Assembly: GCA_965205385.1 (NCBI GenBank)
Contig: CBDBGS010000005.1
Coordinates: 186,001-250,000, forward strand
Direction: 5' to 3'
Source of the DNA: CATOSP01 sp965205385
GTDB taxonomy: Bacteria; Chloroflexota; Dehalococcoidia; Lucifugimonadales; UBA3495
Length of the DNA: 64,000 bases
Shown here: in pieces, positions 34,753 to 46,143 of the stretch
Layout of the letters: each line of letters starts with the position of its first letter
Numbering within the stretch: the first letter of the stretch is position 1
The notes under the pieces: model-generated
Seen by the model: the letters and a program-made list of their open reading frames with translations, nothing else
The model's database searches: none
Told to the model about the DNA's origin: nothing
Made by a program: the position numbers and the translations under genes

Positions 34753-34971
34753 ATGAAAGGGGAAATCGTTCTGGAGCCTCGCTGCATCCCTGGGCCGGCC
34801 CTCCGGTTGTTGCCGCTGTTGTTAACAGCGCTGCTGGCCGCGTTTCTGACATGGACGTCCAGGTCGGACACGCCCCGGGCGCAGGCGGCAGACGTTGAAA
34901 TCGGGTCACCTGTTCCCGGGGCATATTCGAGGGGTCGAGGGAGGCGGGCGAAGTTCCGCCAGCGATCTTGA
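34753..34971 (+). pseudogene. Signal-peptide-encoding fragment
   Basis: 72 codons from ATG 34753 (weak SD AAAGGGG) encode a basic start, a hydrophobic segment LLPLLLTALLAAFLTW and SRSDTPRAQAADVEIGS, a plausible signal peptide and mature start. It then runs into an Arg-rich frame and stops. Probably the 5' remnant of a secreted-protein gene damaged by frameshift, next to the IS630 right end. Could alternatively be the original start of the adhesin that follows. Confidence 0.5.
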
Positions 34972-37900
34972 GGGCATCAATCTGCGCTGCATAAATGCCC
35001 GCGGCCCTATTCGCTTGACCAGCCTGCTACGCCCGCCGCCTGTATTTCTCTTCTTGGAGGCCGCTCTGCTTGTCTTTGCGGCCGCCGTGGTCCCCTGGGC
35101 CTCCGCAACTGCGGCTCCTCCCTTGGCGCTCAGCAAGCCCGTAGCGCCTTCGGTGTTTTATGATTACCCCGCCGACGAGTTCACCTGGACTACCGAGGCC
35201 GTTACCGGCGCCATCCAATATCATTGGGTTCAAGCATCTTCGACGCGCAATCCTCTGACTAGCCTCCCAACCTGGACCTTCACCGAGTCCACAGCCGGGA
35301 CGTACTCGGTCAAGGTAGCCGGCGTGGAAACCGGCGGCGGTGGCGCAATCATTGGCCTATATAGCGACTCCACCTCATTCATAGTTCTCTCGCCAGACCC
35401 CAAGGCCGCCGCCCCCGACACTAGCCCTTAACGGGGACACCCTGACCATCAGTGGCTATGCATACCAAGGCGCGACCGGATATAGGATTGAGATCACCTA
35501 TCCCGACAGTGTCCCAATCGTGTTGACCACTACCACTGACCCCGTACAGACTGTCCTCACCGACGAGGGCATCTACGGCGTCAAAGTCCAGGCCGAAACC
35601 AGTAACCACCGGACGGCGTACTCCAACAGTAGCTCGGTAAGCACCGTCCCGGCGCCGGCTAAACCACCGGTTTGACCGGCGCCGCAGGGATCGAGTCGGT
35701 CACCCGGGACTGGGACTATCCGAGCGATTCCACGATCAAAGGATATCAATACCTCTACACTTCCGACGATGGAGAGAATTCAGGCAACGTCGACATTCCG
35801 GATAGCGCCCCAGGCGAGGACAATGCCACCTCGTACACGGTTACCGGACTCACCAGCGGCCTTCTCCACACGTTCTTCCTCCGCGCTGTGGGTTCCGGGG
35901 GCAACAGCCCGCCCAGCGACAGCGTGACGGCGACCCCGGAGGCTATCGGGTCCTGGACCCACGAAATGGTGCTTGACCCTACCATGATCACCGTCGGGGC
36001 CGGGATAGCGGCGGTCCCCACGTACCGGGCCACGTTTACTGTGGATTCGGATCAAGTGTCGTCCGTCGCCTCACTCTCCGCCGAGACAACCGCTGGAGAG
36101 TTGGGTCTGTCCTTGGACGATGGAGTAGAGGGCTCGGTGGTCGTCGGCCTCGTAGACGGTGCGGCGGCCGACCCGAATGCAGCCGAGATGGCCGACTCGA
36201 AGCTCTTCTCTGGCCCCACCGCCTCAGATTGTTCTCCAGACCTGACGGCTGGCACATTGACCTGCGAAATGGCGGCCCCATGGAGTATTTACGCCAAGTC
36301 CGACGCGCCGGCAGGCAACTACGCTCTTGTGACCACCGTGACGACCCTCTTCACCTTGACAGCGGTGGTGAACGAGGCGGATAGGGCCACCAGCACGCCA
36401 AGCGATACCGACATCCTCGACGCAACCCTTACGGTGCAGCCGCCGGTGGTACCGGCCAAGCCCACAGGCCTCACTGCCACGGGCGGCGACGCGTCGATCA
36501 CTCTGGGCTGGGAGGATCCCGACGACAATTCGATCACCGGCTACGAGTATTTCCAGGCCTGGGAGGCCAAACTCACCGCTTCCGACGGGGCGGTTAACGA
36601 CGAGTTCGGGTATTCGGTGGCGGTGGACGGCGACACCATGGTGGTGGGAGCCTACCAGGACGACGACAACGGGTCCAACCCAGGATCGGCCTACGTGTTC
36701 GTCAGGGAGGCCGGGGTGTGGAGCCAGGCCGCCAAACTCACCGCTTCCGACGGGGCTGCTACCGACGAGTTCGGGCATTCGGTGGCGGTGGACGGCGACA
36801 CCGTGGTGGTGGGCGCCTACTGGGATGACGGCAACGGGTCCAACTCTGGATCGGCGTACGCGTTCACAATCAGTACTTGGACCGCCATCCCGAACAGCGA
36901 ATCCGGCGGCGAGAACGCCACTTCGTACACTCTGACCGGTCTGACCGGTGGTGTCACGTACACGCACTGGGTACGGGCAGTAAACTCCACGGGCGCCAGC
37001 AACGCCTCCAACCCAGTAACCATCACCGCGATCGACGTGGACGAGGCGGGGATGGTGAGCTTTACGTCGTCCCAACCGCAGGTGGGTACTGAGCTGACCG
37101 CCAGCCTGAGCGATCCCGACGGCGAAGTTACCGAGGTCGGTTGGCAGTGGACGAGTTCGGCCACTGCTGATGGGGCCTTCAGTGATTTGAGCGGGAACGG
37201 GGCGGCCACGGCCAGCTACACGACGCAGACTGCGGACATAGACCAGTACCTGCAGGCCACGGCGTCCTACACGGATCCCCAGGGGTCGGGCAAGAGCGCG
37301 TCGGCGGTGTTGGGAAACGCGGCGCTGAAGCCGCCGCCGGCCGCTCCCTCCGGACTTACTGCGACGCCGGGCAACGGGCAGGCGACGTTGAGCTGGAACG
37401 ACCCGGACGCCGCCGCCATAACCGGCTATGAGTACCGGCAAAAGGAGGGCCCCGACGGGGCTTTTGGGGTCTGGCAGGCGGTCCCGGACAGCGGCTCCGC
37501 CACGACCACCTACACGGTCCTCGATCTGACCAACGGCATCGAATACAGCTTCCTCCTTCGCTCGGTGAGCGTCGTCGGAGAAAGCCCGGCCAGCGCGCCG
37601 GTCTCGGCCTCGCCGTTGTTCCCGGCTCCTACCGGTCTCACCGCGACGCCGGGCGACCGCGTGGTGGTCCTGTCGTGGGACTACGTGGACGACGATAACA
37701 TCACCGGACACGAGCTTGAGCGCGGCGACTTCCCCGGCAGGTGGATTTCGGTCCCCGACAGCGCCCACGGAGGGTCCAATGTGGCCTCCTACAGGTACAC
37801 GGCCCTGACCAACGGCGCTGAGTACAGCTTCCGGCTACGCACGGTCCGCCTTGGTTTTAACTCCGTGGTCACTCCGGCTGTGACGGCGATCCCGCATGAG

Positions 37901-40900
37901 GCAGACTCAACCGTGGTCCCCTACAACCCTCCGGGGCTTCGGGCGACACCGGGGGTCTCCGAGGTCACTTTGCACTGGGTGGACCCCGCCAACAACAGCA
38001 TCACCGGGTACGAGTACCAGCAGAAGGCGGGCGGCGGCTCCTCTTACAGTGGCTGGACCCCGGTCCCGGGCAGCGGCGCCGTCACGACGACCTACACGGT
38101 GTCCTAGTCTGACCAATGGCACCGAGTACAGCTTCAGAGTACGGGCGGTCAACCCCGCCGGCAATAGTGATCCCAGCGACACAGCGACCGCCACTCCGGT
38201 GCCGCTCAAGCCTGAGGCTCCTACGGGGTTCAACCTGGCTCCCCAGGACTCCCAGGTGTGGCTCAGATGGAACCCGTTGGAGGGTGCTACCTCAGGCTGG
38301 CGGTACTGGATCAGGAAGGGCAGCGGGGAGTCATGCTGGAACGCCGTCCCTGAGAGTGATGCCAATACCGTAGCCTACCTGGTGACAGACCTGGACAATG
38401 ACAGCGTGTACCGGTTCCGAATCAGAGAGGTCAACGTCGCCGGGGAAGGGGCCCAGACGAACGTTCTAGCGGCGACTCCGAAGTCATACTTGGCCAAAAA
38501 GCCGCTAAAGCCGCGCGGCCTTAGCGCGGTCGCCGGGACCGCAGAGGCGACTCTGAGCTGGTACGACCCCAACGACGACACCATCAACCTCTATCAATAC
38601 AGACTGTCGGCCGGAGAGGATTGGAAGGACATCATAGGAAGTGGCCCGAAAACCGTAACCCACACCGTGAGTGGACTGAATAGTGGTACGATCTACCAGA
38701 TCCAAATAAGATCGCGGAACGGCGCAAAATTCGCCCAGGAGTCGGAACCGGTCTCCGTCACGCCGTTAGGCAACAGGGCGCCCACGTCGGTGGCGGACAG
38801 CGCCACCACCGACGAGGACACCCCGGTGGACATCGACGTGGTGGGCAACGACTACGATTCGGACGGCGATAGCTTATCGGTTTCCGAGGTAGCGGACCCC
38901 GCTAACGGCACGGCGGCCATCAAACCGGGCAGCGCCACAACAATCACCTACACGCCCGATACCGACTTCACCGGGACCGACAAATTCCTATACCAGTTGA
39001 GCGATGGTTCGTCGACCGTTTTAGGCGATGTCACTGTCACCGTGAACGCGGTGAACGACGCGCCGGAATTTGCAGCGGAGACCGCCGCCCGGTCGGTGGA
39101 CGAGAATACCGCTGGCGGTGTGGATATTGGCGGGGCGGTGGCGGCTTCGGATGCGGAGGGCGACACACTGACCTACTCCCTGGGCGGAACCGACGCCTCA
39201 TCCTTCAGTATCAACGGGTCCTCTGGCCAGATCACGGTGGGTACCGGCACAATACTGGACCACGAGACCAAGGGCAGCTACTAGGTGACGGTGTCTGTCC
39301 ACGACGGGAAGGACGCATCCGGAGCGAGCGACACCACCATTGACGACACCATCGCGGTGACCATCACCATCACCGTCACCGACGTGGACGAAGCCGGAAC
39401 GGCGGTGCTATCTGCCGTGCAACCGCTTGTGGGGACAGTCCTGACCGCTAGCCTGACCGACCTAGACGGCGCGGTTACCGATGGGACCTTCACCGATTTG
39501 AGTGGCAACGGGGGCGGCCACGGCCAGCTACACACCGGTTGCCGCCGACGTGGGCAACTACCTGCGGGCCACGGCGTCCTACACCGACCCCCTGGGTTCG
39601 GGCAAGAGCGCATCGGGGGTGTCGGGGAACGCGGTGCAGGCCGCGCCGTCGACCAACACGGCGCCTGAATTCGGGGCGGGGACGACCGACCGGTCCATCG
39701 CCGAGGGCGCGGCGGCGGGGGATAATGTCGGCAACCCGGTCACGGCCACGGACACCGACACGCTGACCTACAGCTTGTCGAGCAGCGCGACGGACCACGA
39801 CTCGTTCACCATCGACTCTGGCACCGGTCAAATCAAGGTGAACTCAGGAACGACGCTGGACTACGAGGCAAAGTCTTCCTATACCGTGACCGTCACCGCT
39901 ACCGACACCTCCAACGCCACCGACGTCATCACGGTGACGATCAGCGTCACCAACGTGGACGAGGCGGGAACGGTGTTGCTGTCTGCCACCCAACCCCAGG
40001 TCGGCACCGCGCTGATGGCCAGCCTGACCGACCCGGACGGCTCGGTGTCCGAGGCCAGTTGGCAGTGGGCCAGCTCTTCCGACTGGGACGCCGTCGACGA
40101 AACCGGTACTTGGACCGACAACACCGGGGCCACCGCAGCTAGCTACACCCCGGTTGCCGGAGACGTGGGCAACTACTACTTGCGAGCCACCGCGTCCTAC
40201 CAGGACCCTGAAAGTACGGTCAACACCAAGACGGCCTCCGACATTTCCAGCGCCACGGTGACGGTGCTGGCGGCGGTGATCGTCATCCCGGACAAGCCAG
40301 TTGGGCTTACCGCCACCGCCGCGGACAGTCAGGTTACGTTGGAGTGGGATGACCCGGACAATGATTCAGTGACCGGGTATGAATACCAACAGAAAGATGG
40401 CGGCGTCGACTTTGGCGAGTGGACCGCCATTACCGACAGCGCGCCCGGTGGAGCCCACGCGACTTCTTATGCGGTTACGGGATTAACCAACGGCACGCAG
40501 TACCGCTTCAAAATCCGGGCGGTGACCGCCGCTGGAGCTGGCCATGCGACCGATGCCGTTGCTGCGAGTCCCCGGGCAGCAGGCGTTGGCGAGGTGTACA
40601 TCGAGTCCGCGCCAGTATGCTGTCCGCGAGATACGTACGGGCCCAACGAATGGATCAGCGTGACAGTGGATTTTAATGGGGACGTGACCATCACCGGAAT
40701 ACCCCAGGTGACGCTGAAAATCGGGACGTGGACCGGAAGGCCAGCTATGACACTGACCGTACGGTAGTCCACACATTCGGGAATCAAGCGTATACCTTTA
40801 CCGAATTCCTCTACGAAATACAGACCGGCGACCAGGACACCGATGGAGTCAGTGTCCTGGCTGACGCGCTGCAACTAAACGGCGGGACCATCAATAGTGC

Positions 40901-43036
40901 AGCTGAAAATGCCGTAAACCTCACCATTCCTACGGGTCAAGTCATCACCAACAATGGTCACCACAAGGTTGACGTGAGCGTTTCGAAGTTCACCCGGCCG
41001 TACTTCATCGAACCCGTGTCGAATGTCCTGCGGACGGTGGACGAAAACACGGCTTCGGACCAGAGCATCGGGGCCGCGGTGTCGGCCAAAGACCTGCAAG
41101 GAGACACGCTGACCTACAGCATTTCCGGGGACGACGCTCGCCCCTTCAATCTAGATGCCAACACAGGGTAGATCAAGACCAAGGACCCACTGGACCACGA
41201 GGCTAAATCCAGCTACGTCTTTACGATGTCTGTACACGAGGCGAAGGACTCATACGGTGGGGCCAGCACGGCTATCGAAGACACCATCACGGTTATCATC
41301 GAGGTAGCCGACGTGGACGAAGTACCGGTGGCAATGGATGATGTGGTGGCCATTCAGATGGGCGCCGCGATCGACATCCGTGTCCTGGACAATGACGCTG
41401 ATCCGGAAGGCTCTCACCTGAAAATCAAATCTGTGGTGCAACCTAAGATCGGCTCGGTGGTCGCCCACGACGATCGCGTTACCTATTCCGCCCCCGCAGG
41501 CTCTACCGGCACCGGCACTTTCGCCTACACGGTGACGGATGGGTCGTTGGAGGCGACTTCGACTGTAACTGTGCACGTATACCTGCGGGTAGGAACCAGC
41601 AATACTGAGGCACAGGCGGTTGAGGTCGTCGGCCCAGGACTGATCAGCAAGGTCCAGGCGCTGGGCGGCGACGTGTCCTTAACCCTCGAACCTACTGCCC
41701 CGGTCCAAGTATTGCTGGACCGGAATTTGGGGGGTTGCGGTACCGGGCCTTCTGGCCGGACGCTAACAGAGGGTGTCAGGGTAAGCTCCTCGACCTGCGC
41801 GGCGGAACTCTGGACAGCGGCTCGGAGGGTGAGGGACCCCCATTCTCGTCGGCCCAATTGTTCATCTCTGTCTCCAACCCCAATGGCATTAGAATTCACC
41901 GGCGTGAAGATGCGGGTCAGCCCTGGACCTCGGTCCCGTCGTGTGCAATGACGGGTGTCGGAGCCGAGTGCTTCACGGTGTCCGGGAATGAGGTTACCAT
42001 CAAGAACATCATGAGTTTCAGCCAATTCGCCGTTACGAGGCCTACTCCTCCGCAGCCTCCCGGGAGAAGCGGTGGCGGCGGTCGTGGCGGCGGAGGCGGA
42101 GCCGCCCCGGCTTACCTGCCCCCGTCCTTCGTGGATGGCTCCGCAACTACACGGGAAGTCCCGGAGAACAGCCCGGGCGGGACTAGGGTAGGAGGTCCGG
42201 TCGCGGCCACTGTGAGCGGGGGCCGGCATCTTACCTATAGGAAGTCTGGCGTCGGCGGGGCGTTGTTCGATGTGGCTTCCCAGACCGGTCAGATCTTCGT
42301 GGCCGCGGACGCTGCCCTGGATTACGAGTCCGGGACCCGGAGCTACACCTTCGAGGTCACGGCCAAGGCGTTGGCTGGGCCGGAGAGCAAGATTCCCGTA
42401 ACCATCACGGTAACCAACGTCGACGAAGCCGGCGCGGTCGCCTTGCAGCCGCCAGGCGCGCCGCAGATTGGCACGCCCATAACCGCGGCGTTGACCGACC
42501 CGGACGGTGGAGTAACCGGCGAAGTCTGGCAGTGGCAGCGGTCCGCCGACGGGGTCTCATGGACTGATATCGAAGGGGCCATGTCGGCGGAATACACGCC
42601 GGTGGCGTCCGATGCGGCGATGCTGCTCAGGGTCAGGGTAACCTACGGAGACACGCTTGGGTCAGGGCTGGAGTTGGTGGCGGTGACGCCCGGTTCGGTA
42701 CCCGCGGCTCCTACACCCACGCCGGAGCCTACGCCGATGCCCACCAAGATGCCGGTCCCGATAGTACCGGCGGTAGGGGCGCCCACCTCGACCCCGGTGA
42801 CGATGGCAACTTCGCCGAAACCCACACCTTCGGCCCCTCCGACCTCGACCCCGGTGACGGCGGCCATGGCCGCGCCCGAGCCGACTGATACGGCGGTCCC
42901 GACACAACTGGTGGAACCCGTTGGTGAGGAAGCTGGTGGGTTCCCCGTATGGTTAATCTCGCTGCTGAGAGTGTTCGGTGGGGTCGTAGCAGTAGTCGTT
43001 GGGTTGCTGGTACGACGGGCACGCCGTGGTTCGTAA
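34895..43036 (+). pseudogene. Giant FN3/Ig-like/FG-GAP surface adhesin, frameshifted
   Basis: About 8.1 kb, equal to roughly 2,700 codons, readable only in pieces. Order: signal-like LLVFAAAVVPWASATA (about 35.07 kb); FN3-type domains (GLTATPG..LSWDDP..ITGYEYQQK..TNGTEYSFRVRAV); two FG-GAP-like repeats (36.57-36.88 kb); Ig/cadherin-like units (VDEAG..QPQVGT..LTDPDG..WQW..YTP; TVDENTA..TLTYSISG); VCBS-like DVDEVP units; Gly-rich linker; Pro/Thr stalk; C-terminal TM anchor and RRARRGS. Frameshifts at about 35.42, 35.66, 38.106, 39.5, 40.73 and 41.79 kb and in-frame TAG at 39282 and 41169. The C-terminus is complete, ending just before IS701. Was probably a cell-surface attachment protein. Confidence 0.85.
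36566..36877 (+). repeat. Tandem 165-bp FG-GAP-like repeats
   Basis: Two units beginning gccaaactcaccgcttccga at 36566 and 36731, period 165 bp (55 residues). Both encode AKLTASDGA..DEFG.SVAVDGDT.VVGAY, the integrin-alpha-like FG-GAP pattern. They sit inside an FN3 domain of the adhesin pseudogene, between GYEYFQ and WTAIPNSES. Confidence 0.9.
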
Positions 43037-43069
43037 GCAGTTAATCCGACAGGACGGGCCCCGAACCAC

Positions 43070-44486
43070 TTAGTACTACAGTCGCAGATTAGAAAGTCGT
43101 CGTTGGTAATGGCAACGCCGGGCTCTGGCTTGGTGGCGTCGTCTCCACCACGACCAATACAGGATGAAATCAGGCAGTTGGTTCTCCGTCCATACGAGGC
43201 GGGTGAGCAGTCGGCGCACTTCCGGCGCTGTCATGGGAATCAGCTCTTCATCCGGGCCGTAGTAGCCCCCCTTTCTCCCTGTTCCATGGCCTGATGCTTG
43301 ATCACGGACAGATACGCGTGGGCCAACATCGCCAACGTGATGTGCCGGTACCAGCCGTCCCACCTCCGCACTTCATACTGGTCCAGCCCCACCTGTCCCT
43401 TGGCCTCCTCGAAGCACTCCTCTATGGCCCACCGGGTCCCGGCCACCCTCGCCAGTTCCTCCAGGGTCGTTCCCGCCGGGCCGTAACAGACGTAGTAGGC
43501 CAGCTCCCCCGGGTTGGCCAGACTGCGCCGGGCCAGCAGCCAATAGCCCTTGCCAGGCTCCCTCAGGGGACGTATTTCCACAGTGGCCCAGTCGTAGATC
43601 CGTGGTCCCTTGGCTCCGTCCCCGGCGCTGCACCTCACCCAAGCGCATTCCTCAACCCCTGAGGCCAGACGGTCGGCCCTCACCTGTCGCGGCCCCCTGT
43701 CCGTCAAAGCCCATAGCTTCTCGCTGCGTTTGATGGCCAGCACGTGGGGAACGCCCTCTCGCTCCAGCCACAGCCGCAGGTTGCGGTCGTTGCCGTAGAC
43801 CTCGTCCCCGGCCACCCAGCCGAAGGGCACTCCCGACTCAACCGCCCGCTCCAGCATCAGCTGCGCCAGTTGCGGCTTGGTCCGAAAGCCGACACTCTCC
43901 GGCACACCGGCCTCCCGCCGGCGCTCCAAGTCCTCCGCCCACACCTGGGGCAGGTACAACTCCCGGTCCAGCAGCGTCCTCCCCCTGGCACTGGCATAGG
44001 CCAAGAATACGCCAATCTGACTGTTCTCGATCCGTCCCGCCGTGCCGCTGTACTGACGCTGCACCCCTGCGGACTTGTTCTCCCTTCTTGAGAAACCCGG
44101 TTTCATCCACCACCAGAACTGCCGCAGCGTCGGCCAGATGCTCGATCACGTAGCTCCTCAAGTCATCGCGAACCAGGTCCGCGTCCCACTGGTAGTTGTA
44201 CAACAGGCGCTGCACCCCATCGGGAGTGGCGTCGCCTGCCCGCTCCGCCAATTGCCAGCCGTTCTTGCGCTCCACCGGACTGAGCAGCCCTTTCAGATAG
44301 TCCAGCGATCGTCGACGTGGTTCGGGACGCCGGAACCTTCCCGCAATGCACTCGTGTACCCGGTCGATACCCTCAGCCCACCGACCCACTTCCGCCACTT
44401 CATCCTCACCCGCAACCACCGCCTCACCTCACCACCGCTGGAATGCCTCAATTCTACCCATTATTGTTCTGCAACTGTAGTACTAA
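43070..44486 (-). mobile_element. IS701-family element, decayed
   Basis: Terminal inverted repeats of about 19 bp: ttagtactacagtcgcaga (43070-43088) versus the reverse complement of the right end, ttagtactacagttgcaga; one mismatch. About 1.4 kb, the family's size. It encloses a minus-strand transposase gene with two frameshifts. Its right terminus shares bases with the TA of the neighbouring 150-bp MITE. Confidence 0.85.
43076..44419 (-). pseudogene. IS701-family transposase with two frameshifts
   Basis: The N-terminal part in one frame (GRFRRPEPRRRSLDYLKGLLSPVERKNGWQLAE..LVVDETGFLKKG). The frame shifts near 44085 to KSAGVQRQYSGTAGRIENSQIGVFLAYAS..RELYLPQVWAEDLERR and on to RWAIEECFEEAKGQVGLDQYEVRRWDGWYRH. 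It shifts back near 43262 to YYGPDEELIPMTAPEVRRLL..ILYWSWWRRRHQARARRCHY. These are the SRSO17/IS701 DDE landmarks in order (VDETGF, WAGDE-type, EECFEEAKGQVG). Two compensating frameshifts imply an inactive gene unless frameshifting is programmed, which the family does not usually need. Confidence 0.85.
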
Positions 44487-44633
44487 ACCAATACCAAGGT
44501 GGGATGTGCATTTCGGGATCTTGAAGACAACCGAAAGGACTGCACGTATCCTCATATAACCTTTTGGCACTAACTGGGCCCACACCAACAGTATGGTCTG
44601 GGGATATGTACATTTCACCTTGGCTTTAGTTTA
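44484..44633. mobile_element. 150-bp MITE derived from IS630
   Basis: Ends aaccaataccaaggtg (44486-44501) and caccttggctttagtt (44616-44631) match the IS630 terminal repeats with a few changes, and TA flanks both sides. The first ~30 bp (to tgcattt) match the complete IS; the interior (cgggatcttgaagac... to ...ggggatatgtacat) has no transposase. A non-autonomous element mobilised by the IS630 transposase in trans. Confidence 0.85.
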
Positions 44634-44635
44634 GG

Positions 44636-44730
44636 AAGCGCCGACCCCTGCTGCACCCTGACCTTGATTCCCAGACACGGATTCCCAGCCGCCTCCTCTC
44701 TCACCCAGCCCCAGTCCTGGCGTCCGCAGG
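44636..44730 (-). mobile_element. IS630 transposase scrap
   Basis: On the minus strand this reads WGWVREEAAGNPCLGI (compare WGWAREEATGNLCLGS in the intact copy), flanked by a degraded LRTP segment, so it carries an internal deletion. It abuts the MITE. The large minus-strand open frame 44631-45221 across it reads a different frame and is not considered a gene. Confidence 0.65.
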
Positions 44731-44950
44731 TGCGGGCCGCACCGCGTCAGGCCGCACCGCGTCAGGGCGCACCCGAAAACGCCGGCGAAACCGGAAAGAA
44801 CGAGACGGATACCCCGCACGCGCAGGGACCGGCCAACCGCCAGGCACGCCGCGTTGGCCAGAAGAGGCAGACCCCTCACCAACCTGGACGACGCAAACAC
44901 CCGCGCCGCCCAGGGCGGTGATGACCGGCTCGGCCTCCGCCCGAAGGGCA

Positions 44951-45103
44951 GACCCCGCTGGAGGGGGATGAACCAACCTGATAGCGCCCACCGGCCCAGG
45001 CGTTCCAGAAAACCCCGCAAGGACGGGGATGAACCCCAGCAAAGCGGCAGATTGCGATAATCGTCCCAGCAGGCCCCGCACCGTAGCCCAGAGGCCATGG
45101 TCC
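44951..45103. repeat. Possible decayed type I-E-like CRISPR repeats
   Basis: At 44953 CCCCGC is followed by GGGGATGAACC, and at 45013 CCCCGC is again followed by GGGGATGAACC, with the GATG elements 61 bp apart. At 45074, 61 bp further, CCCCGCACC recurs but with a decayed second half. A similar ACCCCGCACGCGCAGGGA occurs at 44811. The palindromic CCCCGC...GGGG plus ATGAACC and the 61-bp period match type I-E repeat-spacer units. No cas genes are present in the window and conservation is poor, so this is only a possible relic. Confidence 0.3.
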
Positions 45104-45310
45104 ACTTCCCCGAACTCCAGGACGACGGGACTAGGACGACGGAACCAGGACCTCCCGACCGGTGTTCACCGAGCGGATTCCCCGCACCGCCGACTTGCCC
45201 TCCATCCGCAAGGCGACCCAAGGCTGAGCAAATTTGCGGCGATTATAGTAGAAGCTCCGATAATCAGATAAACTCCCACAACATCACCGATCTCATTGAC
45301 CGGGGAATGC

Positions 45311-45708
45311 TAAACCAAAGCCAAGGTGGGATGTGCATTTGCCGGGTGCTGGAAATCGGGGCGGGAGTCTCGCGGGAGTGTTTCGGCCCTTGATTGCAGG
45401 CCCGTCCGGCAGCGCTGTCTCACCTCGTCTTTCCGGCTGGACAGCCCGGCCAGGAATTTGCCGACCCTCTCCTGCACCGCCGCCCTGCTCCCCAGGCACA
45501 GATTGCCAGTGGCCTCCTCTCGCGCCCAGCCCCCCAGATAGCCTCATCGGCGTTGAAGTCCGGGCTGTAGCCCGGCAGAGCCTGCCCTCGTGAAAATGGG
45601 GGTTCACCAGCCTCAGCTCCAGCTCAGGCGTCCTGAGGTACTCCCGCACCGCCTCCCCACGGCGGGCTGGCGCATTGTCCCAGATGACGCGGAGCGGCCC
45701 TGGATGCT
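45311..45708 (-). mobile_element. IS630 remnant, 3' part only
   Basis: Starts at the same terminal repeat (ctaaaccaaagccaaggtgg at 45310-45329) and encodes, on the minus strand, VIWDNAPARRGEAVREYLRTPELELRLVN followed by a frameshifted C-terminus. Homology to the intact element stops at about 45708, exactly where serine-recombinase sequence begins. The 5' half of the IS is absent. Confidence 0.85.
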
Positions 45709-46104
45709 GCGCTCCCGGATGTTGCTCCACTCCCACTCGGCGATGGCCAGGGTGAGGTGCAGCAGGAGCTGCCCGGTGGGGGTGGTCGTGTCGAACTCCC
45801 ACTGTGAGAGGACCACAAGGTGGATGCCGGCGTCGGTCACGTCCTTGATGAAGCGCAGGCCATCAACGGCTCGCCGGCTGATGCGGTCAATGGCGGTGAC
45901 CACAAGGGTATCCCCAGCATGCAGCCGGGCTTGCAAGTCCCGCAGGGCCCGGCGGTCGCTCATGGCGCCCGAGCCGATCTCCGTGACGGGCTCGTGCACG
46001 CCGTAGCCCTGGAGCTGTTGAGTCTGCGTCTCCAGGTTGCCCTGGTCCTCGGTGGCCTGGCTAACCCGTGCGAAGCCGACAGTGAGGGGAAGGCGGTTGA
46101 TCAT
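45709..46104 (-). pseudogene. Serine resolvase/invertase, C-terminally truncated
   Basis: From ATG 46104 (GGAG 6 nt upstream): LPLTVGFARVSQATEDQGNLETQTQQL contains the nucleophile region (ARVS), then GSGAMSDRRALRDLQARLHAGDTLVVTAIDRISRRAVDGLRFIKDV and TGQLLLHLTLAIAEWEWSNIRERS, i.e. the whole resolvase catalytic domain through the start of helix E. The coding sequence then runs into the IS630 remnant, losing the DNA-binding HTH. An intact protein would be about 180-200 residues. Such small recombinases resolve transposons or act on plasmids; this one is probably non-functional. Confidence 0.82.
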
Positions 46105-46143
46105 CGCCGCTCCATGCCGCCCCATGCTGCCCGCGCTTAGTGT

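Noticed and set aside
36224..37768. A 514-codon minus-strand open frame inside the adhesin
   Set aside because: Shadow of the repetitive FN3-coding strand; Arg/Gly/Val-rich with no recognisable domain.
44085..44106. Programmed frameshift in the IS701 transposase
   Set aside because: The family normally has one frame, there is no classic slippery heptamer, and a second compensating shift lies downstream; decay is simpler.
44631..45221. A 196-codon minus-strand open frame in the IS-rich region
   Set aside because: It runs in the wrong frame across an IS630 scrap and GC-rich repeats; the composition (Gly/Arg/Leu/Trp) and lack of any domain or RBS indicate a chance open frame.
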